Positions 46,944-57,015 of a stretch of DNA of 64,000 nt are shown piece by piece; within the stretch, counting starts at the first letter, position 1, and every line of letters starts with the position of its first letter. The stretch comes from Enoplolaimus lenunculus (Eukaryota > Nematoda > Enoplea > Enoplida > Thoracostomopsidae). A program made the position numbers and the translations under genes. The stretch covers positions 186,001-250,000 of the forward strand of contig JASANG010000248.1 in assembly GCA_030248215.1 (NCBI GenBank), given 5' to 3'. Under the pieces are notes generated by a model. That model worked only from the letters and a program-made list of their open reading frames with translations, was not told where the DNA came from and did no database searches.

Positions 46944-49900
46944 TTAATAACCCATTCGCTTGCTGCATACCGCTGTCAATGTCTCAAGTACAGCAACAAC
47001 AGCAACTGCAACAATACTGCCAAAATACAACGCAAATGTCGTGGTCATATGCTCGCTAGTTATTTGTAGAATCACACTGACTCGAGACGTTTTGCTTTTA
47101 ATTCCAGGTTCTTTTAAATGTTTCATACCGTACCAGTATTTTCGCAATCCATATGCATCGATTGCCATAAGACCGCAATTAAAATCGTTCAGCAGCCGGG
47201 TACAATTACGGCAAACATATCCGGTATAAAATTCGTCAAAAAGTTGTTCGTTCGAAATTTCATGCAGTCGGTATTTTACAGCCATTTCGTTGATTTCAAA
47301 TGAAAACCAGATCGTAAACAAAGACGGTTGCGTCCGAATGAGTTTAACCATTTTATGCTTACTATTTTCTTCAATGCAATACCGTTTTGAGGTGTCAGCT
47401 TGTTTTGAAGGGGTTCGTTCAGTTTCAGCGCTAGCGTAGGGACCAAAAGAGTTTTTTAGCAACGGACCGTAGGCGCTAAAGATTAGTCTTCGCGGACATA
47501 TAAGCGTATATTTTCCAGCCGCAACGGCCGGGGCTAACTTGGTCAACGTATCAAAAGGTATACTGGCATGTGTTACGAATTTGTTAAGTATTAAACAAGA
47601 CAAAAACATTTGAAACACAAAAATTTCCCACCAACACAACGAACCTAACGCGTTGGTGATCGAACCTGTTTTTAGAAACGGTAGCAAAACAAACAGTATC
47701 GCGAGAGCAACAGCGGTTGTTAACCAGATTTCCCATGAGAAAATATCCGGCCAATTGAATCTGAAAAAAATTTGTGCTGTAAGGCATTGCGTCGGCTTAA
47801 ATAAACCGTAATAATGAGCAAATCGGAGTAAACCCGGGGTGAAAACAGATATTGTCAAAAATGGTAGTGGCAGCTCCAGAAGTTTATGACAGGGTAGGAA
47901 GCCGGGTTGGCAAAAACTAACACATGATTTGGCATTTTGTAATACGAACGGAAACTATCATCAATTTCTTTTGAAATTTAAAACAAGTATTTTGTTACAT
48001 ATAATACATATGCTTTAATTTAGTGTACCGTCTTCTGTATTGTATGTAGTATCGCACGTTGAAATTTTGGGTTTTTACTTTTTATATTTTAAATCACCCT
48101 TCCTCGGCTTTCCATTTTTCTGGAGCGCCCTGGGTTCCTATTTCGCTGTCTGTTTCCAATTTCTTAACCTTTACTCCGCTGGCATTAATCAGTGCACATT
48201 TCGTAAGTCGCGTCGGATATTATTCCTAAAAATCTATAAAAATTTACTTTCGCTTCAAACATTTACCTGAGCCCGTATTCTCAAATGTGTGTAGCAGCTA
48301 TCACCAGATGGCGATAGGTCCTGTAACTATGGTACCAGCGCATAGTGAGGTTCGAAATTCAACGCATTGTTTGCGTTTGAGTTGCCTTACTGCTGTACCA
48401 ATTTTGAGATCTGCAATTGCAGCACTGCATCAGATTGAAAAGCTATCGCTAACTGATGTTAGGTGCTATACGCATTTGAGAATATGGGCCCTAGCTACTG
48501 TTATTACGTGGATATTATTAGTATTTTTAGGCGTTGTTTTGTGGTGTTTTTGTGTGTTTGTTGTTTTATTCGTGTCGTGCGTGTAAAAACGTTCTAAAAC
48601 AATAATTTTTAAAAATATCTACAAAAATTATTATCAAAAATCTATTAATAACCCAATTAAGTTCTACGAATAGGATCGTCCAGTTTGATCCGTTTCTTTT
48701 AAGGCGGGTTTTTATCTCCCTGGTTTAACATAGAAAGGTTGTATTTTCCCAGTTGGATCCATTGATCCCTTACTGTTCATTCTTCCCGGATTGGAGCAAT
48801 CACTTTTCTCGGTAATTGGTAAGTGTTTTGTATATATTGCGTACGACTGGCTCGTATCAGCAGTCAGAATTGGTAATGTGTCACGGTAAAGCTGTAAGCA
48901 GCTGGTATATTAGGCTTAGGCGGAATTGGGTCCTTACTTAGCAAGGCAATTACTGCGGAGCAGACGTCTGGTACGGTAAGCGTGTGGTTTGTTTTGAGAG
49001 TTGCCATTTTCATTCTAGAATTTTGTGTTAATTACTGCGATTGGAAAATGTGCGCACAAATATCTAAGCATTTTGAAAGTTATTATTTCAGTTAAAAAAT
49101 AATTGTTTAATAAATCTGCCAATTAATTTGTGCCTGTAGAATTCGATGCTTTATTTTTAATTTTATTTGTTGCGTTTAACTTTTGTATAAACGTTCTAAA
49201 ACCGTATGCTTCCTGTAGAGAGGGATCAATCTTAGATGAACTACGAACCCACAATCCGTAGATTCCCTCGAGTACTGAAGTGACGAAATGATAAACATAA
49301 AAATAGCGTAGCAATTCACACATGCACCCCTAGCAACACAATAAAATCGAAAACCGACATGTATAATTAGAATTTCATTAGTTTTTTTGCGCATTAATAA
49401 AATAATTAAAGATACTAAGTAAGAATTTTTTCGTTAACCCTTTTTCACATGAATATTTTCAATTTCATTTGAGATGTAACTTCAAGGTAAGATTCGATCC
49501 CCAGTCTCACGGGTGGGAGGCGTTTGCGATGACCACTGAGCTATTGGAGCTTGACGCTCGAGCCCGAGTAGGCTCTCACGTCTTGTGGAGATTTTACACT
49601 GCGCATATATGTTATAAATGTTAAACACTGCTCACAGTGTGTGTATTGCTCGTACATTATTGTATTTAGTTGCTCATAATATACTCTATAAGTGAAAGGG
49701 TTACACTTACTTGTCAGCCGAATAAGATATTTTTGGATTAACCAAAAATGCCATGTTTCCACGAAACAATGGATACATAGTGTACTTGAGCGCTGCAATC
49801 CGGCTTTCAGTTGGCGACATAAATGGCGTTGTCAGGTCTGCAAAGCCATCTAAAACGTCCCTAATCATACCGGTCCATGAGCCATTTTCAAGCTTTGCTC

Positions 49901-50057
49901 CATAGTTTCTATCCCTGGATGATACTATGGTCCACAGATAACCGTTGTATTCTAAGGCTAACGCCGCTAGCTTGTTGCTAACAAATTCGATATCTGTCGG
50001 ATTTGAACGACTAAATGTTGAGATTCGAACAAGTCGATGTTGTTTTGAATGAACCAT
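46944..50057 (-). CDS. Ionotropic glutamate receptor-like membrane protein
   Basis: Two minus-strand exons, 50057-49711 and 47760-46944, join at an AA|A codon to 387 residues. Exon 1 resembles the ligand-binding S1 lobe (YGAKLENGSWTGMIRDVLDG, FADLTTPFMSPTESRIAAL). Exon 2 continues NWPDIFSWEIW into a first helix (LTTAVALAILFVLLPF), a second hydrophobic segment WWEIFVFQMFLSCLILN, then IPFDTLTKLAPAVAAGKY as in the S2 lobe, and a last helix FALYFGSIVAVAVVAVLE. The order fits iGluR-type receptors without the large amino-terminal domain. The linker between helices 1 and 3 is only about 12 residues, too short for a normal pore loop, and no SYTANLAAF motif is seen. A signal peptide is not evident, so an upstream exon may be missing. 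Family-level call fairly sure, channel function doubtful. Confidence 0.75.
48270..48491. mobile_element. GAGAATA-MITE, reference copy
   Basis: Inverted ends GAGCCCGTATTCTCAAATGT and CGCATTTGAGAATATGGGCC, with GTAGCAGCTATCACCAG against CTGATGTTAGGTGCTATA inside. It lies in the intron of the glutamate-receptor-like gene; the ORF across it is not a gene. Confidence 0.75.
49434..49703 (-). mobile_element. TTAA-tRNA element, diverged, at a splice donor
   Basis: Left TTAACCCTTTTTCACATG intact; the other end reads GTGAAAGGGTTAC. It sits 7 bp inside the intron from the exon 1 donor of the glutamate-receptor-like gene. The tRNA-like core is altered. Confidence 0.7.
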
Positions 50058-50127
50058 TAGCAATTAAACAAAAATGAGATTTTATAGACTCGTAATTTAA
50101 ATTTAAATTTTTTACCATATCCTGCAG

Positions 50128-50381
50128 GTAAAACAAAAGCAGTTTGACTACAGGGAGAGATATCCGCCTGAAAATTCGGTAGAGTTCAAAGAAGGCGCTT
50201 TTACAGGACTTTTAGTAGCCTGCTGGATCCCACACTGCAAATATTCTTCAATTCCCGATTACGCTATAATTCCGAAATCAAATCCGCACTTCGATTCTGC
50301 ATTGCAAAACTGCTCCAAATCACACCAAGTCCACGCTTTTAGTTGGCTCATAATTCATAAATTATCCGTATATTTCAACTG
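50128..50381 (+). CDS. Orphan exon-like open segment
   Basis: After a good acceptor (ATCCTGCAG) one frame stays open for 84 codons up to a GTATGT donor, with balanced composition: FDYRERYPPENSVEFKEG, then FTGLLVACWIPHCKYS, then NCSKSHQVHAFSWLII. There is no initiating Met, so it would be an internal exon of a plus-strand gene divergent from the receptor-like gene. I recognise no family and found no sure partner exon. Chance opening is possible. Confidence 0.3.
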
Positions 50382-50450
50382 GTATGTCTTTATATATTTA
50401 ATGTCACGCGTGTTTTATATTATCCTTTAGACTTATACAACTATAAGGTT

Positions 50451-50636
50451 GGCCAATGTAAACAACACAGGTGGAACAGTAGCATATCTCTAAACCTAAG
50501 CTTAAACCTAAGCGTAAGAATGAGCATATTTCTAAGCGTAAAAGCCTAAGCCTAGCAAAGAAATTAGTCTAAATCTTAAGCTTACTCTATTGCAGTTCCA
50601 TAGAAAAACTCTCCGCTCGTGATGTTTACATGGACC
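50451..50636. mobile_element. TTAGGC-A element
   Basis: Ends GGCCAATGTAAACAACACAG and CGTGATGTTTACATGGACC. Confidence 0.75.
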
Positions 50637-50752
50637 GGTTATACAAACTAGTGATCTTTGTACCTACGTTGAATTATGTGCAGCTTTAACAGAACTGACA
50701 GCCGGTGGACACCAAAAACAGAAACATATCACCCAACCGGAAGTTATGTATA

Positions 50753-50911
50753 GCCAGTGTAACTTTTAGAGGCGTAACAGTAGATTACGCATATTGCTAA
50801 GCCTAAACCCTAAACCTAAGCCTAAGCCAAAAGCAAAAATGTAATCTAGAATCTTAACCTACTCTTTTATAGACCCACCAGTAACATGGACGCCCCTTAA
50901 AATAACATGAG
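50753..50911. mobile_element. TTAGGC-B element
   Basis: Ends AGCCAGTGTAACTTTTAGAG and GCCCCTTAAAATAACATG; family B inner order GTAACAGTAGATTACGC, CCTAAG. Confidence 0.7.
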
Positions 50912-51086
50912 TTTTATGTATAATAGGTCGTTTCACTCACTCTATTGTTTATTAAATCCCAAAGCCTGTGTTACCGAACAAAGTAAAAACTGTTTGCCAA
51001 TTAAGTAAATTAACATTTGGTTGTTTTCGGTTTAAACACAAACGTTGATATTCTGTGTGGCAGTAAAAAATTACCAATTTATGTCG

Positions 51087-51462
51087 GAAAATTAAAATTT
51101 TTTTCTACACTTTTTTGTTGTTTTTAAGATTACACTTTTACAATTTTAATTTTTTTCTACACTTTTTTGTTGTTTTTAAGATTACACTTTTACAATTTTA
51201 ATTTTTTTCTACACTTTTTTGTTGTTTTTAAGATTACACTTATACAATTTTAATTTTTTTCTACACTTTTTTGTTGTTTTTAAGATTACACTTTTACAAT
51301 TTTAATTTTTTCTACGCTTTTTGTTGTTTTTAAGATTACACTTTTACAATTTTAATTTTTTTCTACACTTTTTTGTTGTTTTTAAGATTACACTTTTACA
51401 ATTTTAATTTTTTTTCTACACTTTTTTGTTGTTTTTAAGATTACACTTTTACAATTTAAAAC
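51087..51462. repeat. 52-bp minisatellite, about seven copies
   Basis: The unit TTTTTTCTACACTTTTTTGT, then TGTTTTTAAGATTACACTTT, then TACAATTTTAAT repeats nearly unchanged. Homogeneity suggests recent expansion. No flanking TIR recognised. Confidence 0.9.
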
Positions 51463-51731
51463 ATTTTCCGAAACCAGCTTAATAGTATTCGTATCTGATG
51501 CTTTAAATCAAACAGTAAAATAAAACGGATTGGGTGGTTTGCGACAGTATCGTTCTCATGCGACATACGTTTTCAATTTCCATTGTATTTTCAAATTTTT
51601 GTTGCTTTTAGAAAATTTAAGTACAATAAAGTGGTAGCTGTGATAAAGGGAAACTTGACAGTAAATTATTTTAAAATGAAAACAAGAACACAACGGATGC
51701 GCAATATGATGCGACTTCTAATCGATTGGTC
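51463..51731. other. Intergenic stretch
   Basis: Nothing recognised. Confidence 0.4.
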
Positions 51732-51963
51732 GGCCCATGTATAGAACAAGGTCGGATCGTGTTCCGGAACGGCTATAATAGAGTCAGTTTAAGTTTAGAC
51801 AAGTTTTAGCTTAGGCTTAGGCTTAGGCTTAGGCTGATCCATAGGCTTAGGCTTAGGCTTAGGCTTATCCGTAGGCGTAGGCTTAGGCTTAGGCTAAGGC
51901 TTATCCATAGGCTTAGGCTTATGCATAGGCTTAGGAATATGCTTATACTATTGTTCCGGCCTG
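51732..51963. mobile_element. TTAGGC-A element
   Basis: Left end GGCCCATGTATAGAACAAGG; long run of TTAGGC with TTATCC interruptions; right end stops at TGTTCCGGCC. Confidence 0.8.
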
Positions 51964-52061
51964 AAATATATATATACAAGAGCTTACGGAAGTTCTTACA
52001 TGTACCCTAAAATTTGAATTTAGATTGCTATATAAACCTAAATTCGCACACTGCCCTTTTG

Positions 52062-52222
52062 GGCCCATGTCAAGATCAGGGGCGGAACATTTTTCTGTGG
52101 GGCTTGAAATGAGTAAACTTAGGCGTTAGACTAATTTTTTTGCTTGGCTTAGGTTTAAGCTTAGTCTTAAGCTTAGGAATATGTTTATAATACTGTTCCG
52201 CTCCTGTTCTTGACATTGGCCC
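52062..52222. mobile_element. TTAGGC-A element
   Basis: Ends GGCCCATGTCAAGATCAGGG and CTCCTGTTCTTGACATTGGC. The matching C at the same position in both ends suggests the ends evolve together. Confidence 0.85.
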
Positions 52223-52468
52223 ACTTTTGTAACATCATGTCTCCATTTGAAAACGTACCGAACCGAATATAGTTCATTTGTAAACCTGAATATTTGCATG
52301 CCTCAGTTGTGTTGGCAAAAAATGAAACATCATTTAAACTTTTATGCTTCAAGAACCGTTTTTCGATTGTTATTTTGATCACTATCTGTTTCCGTTATTT
52401 TTACTATTCGTTTGTACCCTGATCATCTACAGTGATCAATGGCATTTCGCTTAAACCAACAATTCATG

Positions 52469-52631
52469 TGCACTGTAAAAAATGTTTTCCTGACTACACA
52501 AACTGAGTCAAATTTGACTCCGCCAGAGTCAAATTCGATTCACCGAATCGCTCAGTGTTGACTCAGTTTGTGTAGTCAGGAAAAGCCTATTTCCGAAAGA
52601 GTCAATTTGACTCACCATTTTTCACAGTGTA
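52469..52631. mobile_element. GTC-MITE, one inner block deleted
   Basis: Ends GTGCACTGTAAAAAATG and CACCATTTTTCACAGTGTA; arms present. Confidence 0.8.
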
Positions 52632-52887
52632 GCGACATAAACCCACTACCAATAAGACTGTTCTCTTTTGCTGTTTGGTATACTGCCGTCAGATATAGGC
52701 ATTTGATGCGATCGGAACGAACCAAAATTTTAATAAAGTCGTTGAATAATTATTGTAAAAAGCCATTTGTATGTTGTACAGAAACAAAATATTCCAATAA
52801 TCAAATACGCGTGCTAATTCATCTGAATGAAATAGAACGCAGTGAAATTTAAATTGAATTTAGTAGTTGATTTTATGAACCAAAGAC
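52632..52887. other. Intergenic stretch
   Basis: Nothing recognised. Confidence 0.4.
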
Positions 52888-53089
52888 GCCCATGTTACTT
52901 TTAGGGCTGTCCTGGATTCTGATGAGTCTGTCTAAAACAGTAGGCTTTCATTCTAGACTACATTTCTTTGCTTAGGCTTAGGCTTATGCTTAGGCTTAGG
53001 CTTAGGAATACGATTTTGCAACGTTTTAGACTTAATAGGCTTAGGAATATGCTTAATCTACTATTACGGCCTTAAAAGTAACATTGGCC
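52888..53089. mobile_element. TTAGGC-B element
   Basis: Ends CGCCCATGTTACTTTTAGGG and GGCCTTAAAAGTAACATTGG; TTAGGC interior and AATCTACTATTACGG block. Confidence 0.8.
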
Positions 53090-53401
53090 AGAAAAGGTAT
53101 GGCGTCAATAACGTTCGCAACCAAATTAATGAATTTGTGTTGTGTGCGCTAATTTCAAAAACACGCTGGCATCTTCAGATGAAAAACTTCTATGAGAAAA
53201 CGTCTAATTCGGATGAACAGGTGGCACTTTTTTACTTCACCCAACCCCCTAGCCCCAAAAATTTTTTTTTTTCATGGGTTATCATGGGGGCTGCCACACA
53301 TTAACCAGCCGCAAGTTCAAAAAATTCCAAGCAGTGTGAGGAATGTTCCTTCACACTGAGCAAAACTGTTGCAAAATCTTCCCTAGTCCAGTAAAATACA
53401 A
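53090..53401. other. Intergenic stretch
   Basis: Nothing recognised apart from a poly-T run near 53265. Confidence 0.4.
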
Positions 53402-53781
53402 GCAGGAAGGTGTAACCGGATATCCGTTTCCGTTTCCGATAAAAATCGGTGCCCGTTTCCGTTTCCGTTTCCGTTATACAAATAACGGAAATTGTATTAT
53501 TTTTTACGTCCAAAATTTGTTGTAAATCACGTATATTCTTCGCAATTTTTCGTTACAGAGACTGTAATTGTTCGAAATGGAATATAAATTACAAAATTCA
53601 GCCAAAATTAAAAAAAAATTGATGCAACCTCCATTTTTTTGATTAAAATTTTTGAAAAACTGACGAATATATGCTCGCTTCGATTGTGTTACTAGAAAAA
53701 TAAAACATTTTGGAAATTTGTTATACTTCAATATCCGTTTTCCGTTTCTGTTATTTTTATACTACCTGTTTACACCCTGCA
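53402..53781. mobile_element. CAGGGTG hAT-like element
   Basis: Ends GCAGGAAGGTGTAACCGGAT and CTGTTTACACCCTGC; interior of CCGTTTCCG repeats at both sides, as in the copy at 4279. Confidence 0.7.
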
Positions 53782-54144
53782 AGCAAGCCAATTAAGTAGA
53801 TTTTTTCTGCAGTGTTTGATAAGAGACAAATACTTGCAGATATGACATATGTTTGTTTTTTGCTCTCAGAGTTGAAGATGTGAAAAAATACATTTCAAAA
53901 ACAACATTTAATTAATATCAGTATTGGACGGTGCGGTTCTTAAACCTTTTTTGTAGTTGGCGAAGCGGATCGAATTTCGTTTATTTTCGTAATAAGCAAA
54001 AGTTGTGAACAAAAACCGTTCGTAAGTAACTGTAGAGATGTAACTGTGTTTAGTCAATTGAATAATGTGAACACTTAGTGCCTTACAGCCGGAACACATC
54101 TGACAAGTTGTATGGGCGATACAACCACACAAGTTTGTGGATTT
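53782..54144. other. Intergenic stretch
   Basis: Nothing recognised. A minus-strand frame at 53908-54150 shows no known motif. Confidence 0.4.
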
Positions 54145-54406
54145 AGCCAATGTAAAGAACAGGGGCGCAACAGTAGTATAAGCATATTCCTAAGCCTAAG
54201 CTTAAGCCTAAACCTGAACCAAAGCACAAGAATGAGCATATTCCTGAGCCTAAGCTTAAGCCTAAGCCTGAACCAAACCACAAGAATGAGCATATTCCTA
54301 AGCCTAAACCTAAGCCTAAGCCAAGCAAAAAAATAAGTCTAAAGCTTACGCTTACTCTATTCTAGTACCACCGAAAAACTCTCCGCCCCTGATCTTTACA
54401 TGGGCC
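54145..54406. mobile_element. TTAGGC-A element, enlarged interior
   Basis: Ends GCCAATGTAAAGAACAGGGG and CCCCTGATCTTTACATGGGC; three repeats of the CCTAAGCC..CAAGAATGAGCATATT module. Confidence 0.85.
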
Positions 54407-54599
54407 GTGGAGAGATGACACAGGAATCGGTGCCACTGAGCTACGGCCTGCTGTACAGTGAATCTTGATCTCAAAACATGAGCACCAGAATGCTTATAGA
54501 AGACAAAGCTTGTTGCAGCGGTTGTCATTTGCGGGTAATAAAGGGTAGAAATACCTAATTATACAGACGCTGCAGATTCGCAGAAATATTGTAAATGGT

Positions 54600-55007
54600 A
54601 AGCCTCCAGAGGGTATCCCCTGTTATTCGGTTACGGACTGTTATTTATTTTATCGCGTCATCCGCTACTTTGTAGATTTTTGATATATTCGGCATTGCAA
54701 CTATCAGTTGAATAAGCGTTTGTTTGTCTGATATCAAAAGCTTGAGCGATAATGCAAGGTTGTAATTAGGAATGCACTTTCCAATACTTAAGTATGTTTA
54801 ATAGTTTTGAATTCAACTTTATATGGTCCTTGAGTCATTTATGCGCTACAAATAGGTATATTTGACATTAATGGAGTTTAATTAGGAAATACGGACTCTA
54901 TCAGCTTACGGACTCTTATTATGGAAACGGTCTTTGATTGGGACCCATAATGGGAACCCCCACCTCTTATTATCCCTTCCTGTTTTTCGGGTCACTATAG
55001 TACTTTT
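54600..55007. mobile_element. TIR-type element (family of 28261), right part duplicated
   Basis: Collinear with 28261-28593 across position 54827, from ACTTAAGTATG through TTATGCGCTACAA to GGGTCACTATAGTAC. It is the undisturbed left context of the duplicated 330-bp block that flanks the retroelement insert. Confidence 0.7.
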
Positions 55008-55156
55008 GGCCCATGTTACGCTGAGGGCCGTCCCGCTGTCCCGGGACAGACAGCGGGACGGCCCTCAGCGTAACATGGGCCGTACTTTTGATGTGGGCGG
55101 ATTTTATATATTGTCCTTGCCGCAAACTTTTATCAACAGTTTACTATTTGAGTAAA
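54827..55156 (+). repeat. 330-bp direct repeat, left copy
   Basis: Matches 58988-59317 base for base with two substitutions and no indels. It includes the right part of the TIR-type element and the 74-bp palindrome. Left of it the same element continues, so the left copy is in original context. Confidence 0.95.
55008..55081. mobile_element. 74-bp near-perfect palindrome (foldback element)
   Basis: Arms GGCCCATGTTACGCTGAGGG and CCGTCCCGCTGTC, mirrored exactly around a CCCGGGACA centre. The GGCCCATGTTAC tip equals that of TTAGGC-B. Confidence 0.9.
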
Positions 55157-56137
55157 TATAGTTTTAAATGCATTCAAACAGGTTTGACATTGAACTCACA
55201 AGAAACTGAACCAACTCTTTCTTTTCTAACAACAGATCTAGAATCTTCATTGGAAGCCATATGTGATTCTAAAATATCAAGTAATATATAATTTACAGTA
55301 AACAGTATATATGTAAAATAAATTAATAAATATACAACATAAAACTATTTAAATAAATTAAAAATGTTGTTTATTTGGTTTTAACCCATTGTAAAATTTT
55401 TTAAAAATAAATCTATTTCATATGTACATAAACCAGATGGATGTACTGTACGCAATTGGGTTTGGGTAATGTTTAGCACCACCACCGCCATACCTTGCTC
55501 TTATAATTCACTTATTTGTGAATTATTTTGGTGACGTTTTATTCACGTGAGCTTGAGGCATTACCCGTCATGGCGGTAATTAAATTTTAAATTAATCTTA
55601 AATAATTAATAAAAGTAACTTATTAAAGATATTAACTTCAATTAATATTAAAATCAAATTACATTTACAAATTTAAATATAATATAAAGAAATTAATATT
55701 AAAGTTATTTAATAATTAAAATTTAGATTAATAATAAATAATTAATAAAAGTAACTTATTTAAGATATTAACTTAAGTAATTTTAAAATATAATGACATT
55801 TATTAATTTAAATAATTAACCATTAATTAACTTAACAATAAACTATTTTTAAACATTTTTATAATTTGAACAATTTTTTTAAAAATTTTTTAATTTTAAA
55901 TTATAATTAAATTTTAATTAACAATTTTTGTGTGACGTTTTATATTATTATTACTTATGGTAATATAATAATGCAAATTAACAATTTTTTGAAAATTTTG
56001 TATTTTTTGTTTTTAAATAACACTAAAATAACAAAATAGCCAAATAAATAATAATTAATTTTAATTAGTAATACTTAAATAATTATTAAAAATAATAATT
56101 AAAATTAATATAATATATAACGATTATTAAAATTAGA
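55157..56137. other. AT-rich tail of the retroelement insert
   Basis: Almost pure A/T with short direct repeats such as TAATAAAAGTAACTTATT (near 55607 and 55745). An exon-like open segment at about 55182-55291 (plus strand, GLTLNSQETEPTLSFLTTD) follows a TTCAAACAG acceptor-like site; meaning unknown. Confidence 0.45.
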
Positions 56138-56962
56138 TTAATGCTTGAAAATTCCAACTTTATCAATAACAAAATCCGGTAAACTTTCAACCGTATACTT
56201 TTTTTCATCTATAATAATTAATGGAACTTTTCCATTTTCCAAAACTCTATATTTATAGCCAAATATTCTATTAATCTTATGCAAATATTGAATTTTTTGA
56301 TTTTTGCCAGGTTCATGATGATTTCTAATAGAAACCAATTGTTTTCCTTTCGCACGTAACGTGTTATTCATGCTTTTCAAATTTTTTAAACTACTCATTA
56401 CCTGAGATTTAACATTATATCGAACAAACGATACAATTATTCGCTGCGGAATTTGTTTTCCATCTTTAACAAGCTCCATTTTACGCTTTTCAGCGCCACT
56501 TCGCGGCAGGTAATGACACACATTTATATCCTGCAACGTTATAGACCGTAAGTTAGCATCTTTCAAAATGGACCCATTTAAAAAATCGATAACTTGCTCA
56601 GTAACATCGCTACCAGTGTCCGTTTCTAAGCCAGAAATAATTATATTATTTTTCCGGCTGTGTTCAGCCTCACTGTTGAGGCGATCGTCCATATTATTAA
56701 TTTTACTGCCAAGCGATAACAATTCTTCATCGTGTTTGCTAAGTTTTTCATGATGCTCATCAAGCATTGAACCAACTGCTTCTCTGAACGATTTAAACTG
56801 ATTCGTAAGTTGTTCGATTTGATCCACATCGAATGTTTCATCATAATCGATCTTTCTTTTGGCTAAAATAAATAAAATAAAAAACTCTTCATTAATACAT
56901 AATTCTTCAAGCATAAACTTGTAAAAATAGGCACTAGGCCCAGTTAATGGTGCCAAAGGCAC
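56138..56962 (-). CDS. L1-ORF1-like coiled-coil/RNA-binding ORF in the retroelement insert
   Basis: A 274-codon frame. From about residue 40 a heptad-like coiled coil (IEQLTNQFKSFREAVGSML, ELLSLGSKINNMDDRL) leads into HSRKNNIIISGLETD, the phrase that opens the RNA-recognition-like core of L1 ORF1-type proteins. INVCHYLPRSG, PQRIIVSFVRYNVKSQVM and LRAKGKQLVSIRNHHEP follow. Such proteins bind retroelement RNA as trimers. It lies downstream of the RT, the reverse of the usual ORF1-ORF2 order, and its base composition is visibly less AT-rich than the RT. A TTATTTTAG just before AKRKIDYDE could be a splice acceptor, which would shorten the protein. Confidence 0.6.
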   Translation of the reverse strand: MPLAPLTGPSAYFYKFMLEELCINEEFFILFILAKRKIDYDETFDVDQIEQLTNQFKSFREAVGSMLDEHHEKLSKHDEELLSLGSKINNMDDRLNSEAEHSRKNNIIISGLETDTGSDVTEQVIDFLNGSILKDANLRSITLQDINVCHYLPRSGAEKRKMELVKDGKQIPQRIIVSFVRYNVKSQVMSSLKNLKSMNNTLRAKGKQLVSIRNHHEPGKNQKIQYLHKINRIFGYKYRVLENGKVPLIIIDEKKYTVESLPDFVIDKVGIFKH

Positions 56963-57007
56963 CTAATATAGGGCAAAAGCCCGAATAGCGGTCCCTATTG
57001 GGAACCT
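56948..57007. repeat. Cluster of three GC-rich hairpins
   Basis: GGTGCCAAAGGCACC, GGGCAAAAGCCC and GGTCCCTATTGGGAACC follow each other within 60 bp in otherwise AT-rich DNA, between the RT region and the ORF1-like frame. They may be structured RNA or small GC-cluster insertions. Confidence 0.8.
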
Positions 57008-57015
57008 AATTAGTG

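Noticed and set aside
47761-47858. Extension of receptor exon 2 upstream in the same open frame
   Set aside because: A strong TTTTTTTCAG acceptor at 47761 gives a join that keeps the receptor motif order (SADK then FNWPDIFSWEIW); the upstream open part does not resemble the family.
48040-48586. Hydrophobic plus-strand ORFs
   Set aside because: They cross the GAGAATA-MITE in the intron of the receptor-like gene and have no motif.
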